The notes beneath the pieces were generated by a model. The model worked only from the letters and a program-made list of their open reading frames with translations. It ran no database searches and was not told the DNA's origin. From Panax quinquefolius (Eukaryota; Streptophyta; Magnoliopsida; Apiales; Araliaceae), in NCBI GenBank assembly GCA_020205615.1, contig CM035151.1:46801409-46865408 (forward strand): a stretch of 64,000 bases of DNA, written 5' to 3'. Of this stretch, positions 58,889-64,000 are shown one piece after another. Position 1 is the first letter of the stretch; each line of letters starts with the position of its first letter. The position numbers and the translations under genes were made by a program.

Positions 58889-58897
58889 ATAAATAGA
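58889..58897 (+). promoter_or_regulatory. TATA box of LTR F
   Basis: TATAAATAG, followed about 60 bp later by a GA-rich leader, as in LTRs C and D. Confidence 0.75.
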
Positions 58898-59140
58898 AGC
58901 TCATTCTTCTTTCATTCTCACCAATTCACTAAGACTCACAAGAGCATTTATAGAGAGAGAAGAGAGAGAAAGAAGAAGAGAAATATGCTACCTCACTATT
59001 CCAGTATCAAGTCTTCTTCTGAGGTCATAAGGAATAATATTTTCTTCCATACTCTGTAGTATGTGAGTAATATTATTTCGTCTCGTATTCCTGATTATAC
59101 CCTCATTTTGTTAAAGTATTGCTTCTATACTCCGTGAAAT

Positions 59141-59552
59141 TAGGTATTTTTTAACGAGTCACGTTCAATGAACTTATTCTTCAATAAGCACCTACATACT
59201 TGCTTTAGTGTCTCCACATAAATGATCATGAGATCAATCATCCTTATCCAATGAGCAAGCAACGTATGTATCAATCTATCATGGTTCACTAATCCCCTTT
59301 TTAGTAATCCATTTATTGGGAACATTTTAGTTTTTAAGCTATCTAAGAATTTAGATCTCATTAGCATGATCTCATTATGATTCTAAAAGCATTGCTTAAA
59401 ACTATGGGTTTATCACATATATTAAAACAGCTTCATGTTGATAATCAAATGCCTTTAGTAAATTAATACTTTTATTAATAAATAAATAAGATTGATTACA
59501 AAGTATATGATTTATCATCATATATGATTGGCTTGTATGTATACTACTTTCA
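59141..59552 (-). mobile_element. Copia LTR fragment (start of LTR)
   Basis: Collinear with 41365-41782 and ending in the same terminus (minus start TGAAAGTAGTATAC at 59552). Diverged from the complete copia copies at many positions, so an older relative. Confidence 0.85.
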
Positions 59553-61126
59553 TCAGGTGTATATTTTTGTCATATTCATTTCATTGCATTGCATAAACAT
59601 AACAAAGAGGGGAATTTTTAGACACCTGAAATTTTGCATTTCTTTCCCTAACCATGGAAGGAGTTCAAAAGCTTCATTTTGGGCCTTAAAACGGTATCGA
59701 GGGTTCTATCCCGAGAAAATCGGATTTAAGGCCCCTTAATAGTGAAGATTGTGGTTGTGGGTGTCCAGGGCTATTGATATTACTTATATGCCCATGAATG
59801 GTCCCAACCTTTTTTATGATTGATTTTATCTGTTGATCACCAATACCTATTTTCCAACAAAAGATAAAAGATCTTTTAAAATCAAATCATTTCAAGTTAT
59901 TACAACTATCTTACGCTAAAATTGAAAGCAATAATGGATCTCGATTCTTATTTGGTGAAGGGTTTGAAAACCAAGTTTTTCAAAAACGTCGCCTTAAAAG
60001 ATTTTCATTAAAAATCATAGCTAAAAATGAACCTTTCCTCAAATCAAATTATTCACGTGTAGTCTTAAGGAGACCTGAAATGACTTTCAAAATAATGCAT
60101 TTCTCACGATTTTGACTAAAAACTAAGTAACGACATCCTAGAGTGATGGACTCCACGACACGCTTGCGTGAGGTGGTCGTCGCCCCGATTGTTTCAAGTA
60201 AAGTTGTAGGATGGATTGCTAGTAACACCATAACCCCTCGTCTATATGTAGACGATAATCTTGGTACAATTGCTCACGTTGAGAAATATGCATTGAATAG
60301 ACACCAACGACACCTTGACCCTTCACTTATATTGAAGTGATAATCTCGGTAAAATCGATGATTGATGCGGTAGAAGACGCCACACACAACTATGAATTGT
60401 TATATGATAAGTCGATAATGAATCTCACAAAAAAAACTATGAACAATTCAAAAGTTTTCAAAGAACGAAAAGGAGAATAATCTCACAAGTTTTTTTTATA
60501 TCAAAGTTGTCTCTCTATTACATCAGTTATGTAATCTTTTTATAATAATGAAATAAATCCTAAATCTATAAGAAATCAAAACCCTAAATCCTATAAGGAA
60601 TAAGAATCCATTTGAAAACCAAATACCAACTTGCAAAGATCCTAATTACAATGTAAATATAAAAATATACTGAAAATAGCTAATTAAGGAAGTAAATCTG
60701 CGTCCCAAATCTGTCAAAACGAGTAAAAAACCAACAAAAAATTGATGAATCCGCCAGGGTGGATTTGTAGGCTTGGGAATCCACCGAGGGAGATTTGGGT
60801 AGAGAAGAATGGACTGGGGTGAGTTCAAAAGGCGCTGGGGTGAATTCGGATAGAGGCAAATCCGTTGGGACGTATTATTATGCCTTGGAAATCTGCCAGG
60901 GCGGATCCCAATTTCCTACTACGATGTCCTTTGGTAAAATAGCCATAACTTTCTCTTCCGAACTTCGATTGAGGCGATTCAAGAGGCTTTAGAAAACTAA
61001 CGAAAAGATCTAAAACTTTTATTATTTGACGGTTGAGAAATTCTAGACGGATCAAGGTCAAAACTGGCCTCAAAGTAGCTGTTATGTAATTGGCAAGCAG
61101 AAAACTCCAAACTTTGATATCAGTTT
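59553..61126. other. Unclassified region without a gene
   Basis: Not repeated elsewhere in this window. 59600-59660 has TTAGACACCTGAAATTTTGC, which resembles termini of Tat/Ogre/Athila-type LTRs, but no interior follows. 60120-60350 is comparatively GC-rich (CGACACGCTTGCGTGAGGTG) with short frames on both strands (60143-60340 plus, 60049-60231 minus) that I do not recognise. 60740-60920 has two related CCAGGG/CGGAT phrases (TGAATCCGCCAGGGTGGATT and AATCTGCCAGGGCGGATCCC). Probably further repeat debris. Confidence 0.45.
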
Positions 61127-63390
61127 TGTTAGTTCCCAGTAGGCACAATATAGATCTAGAAGGGGGGTTGAATAGATCATTTTTAATTTAAAATATTTTT
61201 CTCATTTATTTTGTATTGCTAATGATTTAGCATATGACAAACAAAAGAATCTTTTCAAGTGCAGCGGAATAAGTAAAAGATCCCCTTCATTGATATATTC
61301 GTAATCATACATACATTGTTCTTAGAGTTAGTTCGGTTGTAAGTAGTTAAAACATACATAGCAGTTATAGCAATTAATGTACATAATATAAATGACATAA
61401 AGTAAAAGACACAAGGGATTTTAAGTGGTTCAGAGACTCAAGCTCCTAATCCACTCTTCTGCTTTCAACTAGCAGGATTTCTACTAAGGAAGGGCAGAAC
61501 TCTGAATCACTAAGATTACTTCAAGGCCATAAGCCTTGGGACTTCAGTTCACTAAGAACTCTTCAAGGCCAGCAGCCTTGGAACTTCTCTAGTTCCCTAG
61601 GAACTCTTCAAGCCCAGCAGGCTTGGAACTTCATTTAGTCCCTCCAGACAAGGACCCCTCAGGTCCTGGCTTCTTGTTGTTGATGTTGTTTGTTTGTTGG
61701 AAGTGCTGCTAAGATGTTCTTTAAGCTCTTCATCTCTGAATTCTTAGCAGCTTGATGTGATCATCCTTGAAGTGCAGTTGAGTGTTTCATGATGCTCAGC
61801 TTCTTCAATTACTCAACCACTTCTAATGATCCCTTGTTGAACTGTAGTTAAGATCATTCTTCTTGATACTTGATGGCTACACATGATGAGTTTCTAAGAT
61901 GACTGTAAGCTCTTCTGCTAGGTACTAAGAAACTTTCTCATGCTTAACATCGTAATGGCATAGGTGATCTTCTTTCTTGATACTTGATACCTTCTCGTGA
62001 TGGACTTGCTAAGATAACTGTAGCTCTTCTCTCTGGTACTTAGAGTATTCCCATGATGGACATCAAGATGACATTGATACTCTTCTTTCTCTTTGTAGTT
62101 CAGAACACTCTTCTTATAGTAGAACTCTCACTTCTACATTATAGAACTCTCACTTCTACTTCTTTCTTTGTTTGTCTCTAAGTGTTATTGGTGGATCGTA
62201 GAGTGAGCCTTTGGACCTTCATTGGTCACTCACTATTTTACGTTAGTTAGATCAGTCCACCATTTCTCTAAACTCAGTAACTCTAGCAACCTTTGATCTT
62301 TGAAGCTCTTGTTGATTTATACTCCTTCCCAATCTTCCCTTTGGAAAGTAGCCGTTAAAAGCTTTTTGAATTGCTTCGCAGATCTCGAGTTGTTTGGTGC
62401 AGACTGCAGATGTGACAAGACATGACTTTCTGACACTGTAGTCTACTGTTTCACCTACCCCGTTAGAGATGTCACTTTGATGTCTCGGGCAGGGAGTCAA
62501 CTTTATTTCCCCCTTCTAATTTCTCGATCAGAGGTTGTCCTTTTGCATCGATGCTTTTAATAAGCTCTATTCGAATATCAATCTTCAGATTAAACCGTTG
62601 ACAATGCTTAAATCTTCAGCTATTCGAACTCTATTCTGATGCATATCTTCTTGTACCTGATCGTAGTGTCTAGTTGATAGGTAGATACAACACTACGATC
62701 TTGACGAGTGTTGATTGGATCTTCAATTAGAATGCATCTTCCTTCTCTTGTACAGTGCTTCAACACTTCTATTTTCTTTGACTGCTCTCAGATACTGATG
62801 GCTTGACTCCTTGCTCTGGCCCCTTCTAAATAACAAGACACTTCAGATTTGTGGCTTGTCCAGCTCGTTTTCTCCTTGTGATCTCCCATTCACTTATCAT
62901 TAATGGACTTACCCAATGCTTAATCACTTTAGCCTTGTTCTTCAAAAGCTAACCAATATCTCTGTGTACACTACATCAGTTCTTTCTTTGTTTGGCAAAC
63001 ACTACAATCCTGGTTGCTTCCAAGATCGTTGTCTTCTATTTACTTGATAGCTACTGCACTTGCTGACTTTCCTAAGTCAGTTACTGAAGTCTTCTTATGA
63101 TCAACTTTTGGAAGATTTCATCTCGAATGGCTTCACAACTCAATCTGGATGATGATTGGGTAGATGCTTAGATCTTCTGTTAGCTAGCATGCCATTCATT
63201 GAGTGCTCTTTGGTTTCCTTCAAGTGGGATGTATCTTTTCAGTACCAACCACATGCTTCATACTTTGGATATTCTGGGAGTGCTCAATTGTTGAGAATCG
63301 TGTTTGCTCTATGATTCTGCCTTGGCGTTGTGAGCATATCTGTTGAGGTCTTAGTTCTACATGTGAGGGCCCCGAATCTGAGGTCCCGAA
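61127..63390 (+). mobile_element. SIRE/Maximus-like copia LTR, probable
   Basis: The start TGTTAGTTCCC, then GAAGGGGGGTTGAATAGAT, TGCAGCGGAATAAG, AAGACACAAGGGATTTTAAG and GTGGTTCAG matches the typical opening of large SIRE-type copia LTRs as I know them. The remainder is CT-rich, with internal degenerate repeats (CTTCTTGATACTTGAT, CATGATGGAC, TAAGATGACTGTAGCTCTTC) at 61720-62110. The frame 62252-62500 (minus) is not recognised. It is broken at 63390 by a D-type LTR, so the far end is not visible. Confidence 0.6.
61490..61640 (+). repeat. Tandem palindromic repeats, about 45-50 bp period
   Basis: Three units of the type ACTCTTCAAGGCCAGCAGCC followed by TTGG.ACTTC, each with a CAAGGC...GCCTTG inverted repeat (61522, 61564, 61610). 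The third is changed on both sides (CAAGCC...GGCTTG), which keeps the pairing. Confidence 0.75.
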
Positions 63391-64000
63391 TGTGACGCCC
63401 CCAAAATAGGTATACATCACCCATCTTGAGTCGCCAAATATATGGTACAGAATTCAAATACAATCTTAAATATACAACATGAGCTGTAAGTTTTAATACA
63501 AACATTGTCTTCTAGACAAAATTAAAACTCAAAATAAGTCCTCAATATATTTATTAACACACTATTTCACAGAATAGTGAAGACTACTAATGCTATCCTC
63601 TGGACCGTCACTCCGTTCCCCGACTAGTCCCTGCTACGTTCTCATTTTCAAGAGAAGAAACGGTGAAAGAAAGGTGAGCTCAACTAGCCCAGTAAGAAAT
63701 ATTATGACTAAGATAATGCAGAATAAATTATCATTAGCCTTCAACAATGTTAAACTGATACAATATAACAAACATCACGTTTAACTACATCGGAACAAGC
63801 AATCCATTAGAAGAGTCAAGTAGAGAATAAAATCTATTATCTTCTATGATTTAAAAGGTTTTTCATCACTTTTATCATTTGAGACTCGACTTAATAAATA
63901 ATCCACATCATCAAATCATCCTCAGACCGCATGCATGAGTTATTCCCAAGCGAATAATAAATAATGGAACCAGTCCGGTAGAACGCACGCATGTGATATA
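63391..64000 (-). mobile_element. D-type LTR, 3' end on minus strand, runs off the window
   Basis: TGTGACGCCCCCAAAATAGG at 63391 is the D LTR end; the sequence stays collinear with 33458 onward (GAGTCGCCAAATA, ATGGTACAGAA, GTGAGCTCAACTAG) to the window end but is more diverged. It inserted in the SIRE-like LTR. The frame 63220-63420 is a junction artefact. Confidence 0.88.

Larger units (their letters stand above)
57744..59140 (+). mobile_element. LTR F (C/D-related gypsy LTR), plus strand, truncated
   Basis: Starts TGTAAGACCCCAAATTTTAT and follows the C/D U3: three CAATWATTG sites (58134, 58183, 58230), the box GGAGAGGTTTGGTCACCTAA (near 58297), then a direct repeat of about 125 bp (58595-58690 and 58718-58820: ACATG.ATGTACTATTAGGGGAGGTGGTGCAAG), TATA (58889-58897) and a GAGAGAAGAGAGAG leader. 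It breaks off near 59140 at a copia LTR fragment, so neither its end nor any interior is present. Confidence 0.8.

Noticed and set aside
57744..59140. F as a solo LTR with flanking duplications
   Set aside because: Its right end is lost against a copia fragment, so no target duplication can be tested.
1..64000. A host gene or a prokaryote-like operon system
   Set aside because: All long conserved frames belong to gag, pol or ORF0 of LTR elements; no intron-exon gene, housekeeping domain or operon is detectable.

Overview
This 64 kb window is repeat-dense, AT-rich plant nuclear DNA, almost certainly from a large-genome angiosperm. I find no host gene, rRNA or tRNA gene. Nearly every kilobase can be assigned to LTR retrotransposons, mostly Ty3/gypsy chromoviruses (C-terminal chromodomain, initiator-Met-tRNA type primer sites) plus Ty1/copia, inserted into one another. 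The species cannot be named from the sequence.

Layout, left to right. 1-413 is the 3' end of a copia LTR. 414-11782 is a tandem array of family A (LTR, short gag-only interior, a 5.0 kb LTR, truncated interior, LTR fragment). 11783-12235 looks like one end of a DNA transposon. 12236-57743 is the remains of one old minus-strand chromovirus, B, split by two insertions. Insertion 1 is element E (plus strand, 13443-25643), a relative of B with two 3.2 kb LTRs and decayed ORF0, gag and pol. Insertion 2 is element C (minus strand, 27244-53601, target duplication AGTAT). C has 3.4 kb LTRs but only about 333 bp between them. Its 5' LTR is split by element D (minus, 33458-52805, duplication ATTGT), a chromovirus whose gag is in turn split by a copia element (minus, 39893-49168, duplication ATCAT). 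B, C, D and copia therefore form a four-layer nest with three perfect 5 bp target duplications. B resumes at 53602 with protease, gag, an intact 231-codon upstream ORF (ORF0), primer site and 5' LTR, which is cut at 57744 by a plus-strand LTR, F. Then come a copia LTR fragment (59141-59552), unclassified DNA (59553-61126), a SIRE-like LTR (61127-63390) and the start of another D-type LTR running off the window.

Coding capacity is degraded: no gag-pol in the window is open throughout. The longest uninterrupted frames are RT of B (254 codons), protease/gag C-terminus of E (330 codons) and ORF0 of B (231 codons). The best leads for new biology are: (i) ORF0, an acidic coiled-coil ORF between primer site and gag, present in B and E but absent from D; (ii) arrays of short stem-loops in the transcribed parts of the C and D LTRs, with one compensatory stem change; (iii) element C as a large-LTR, almost empty non-autonomous derivative of a D-like element; (iv) paired homeodomain-type sites plus an ACGT palindrome in the U3 of C, D and F; and (v) clustered mismatch patches at CAG/CTG and CG sites between sister LTRs, which look like consensus errors at methylated cytosines and warn that some frameshifts may not be real.
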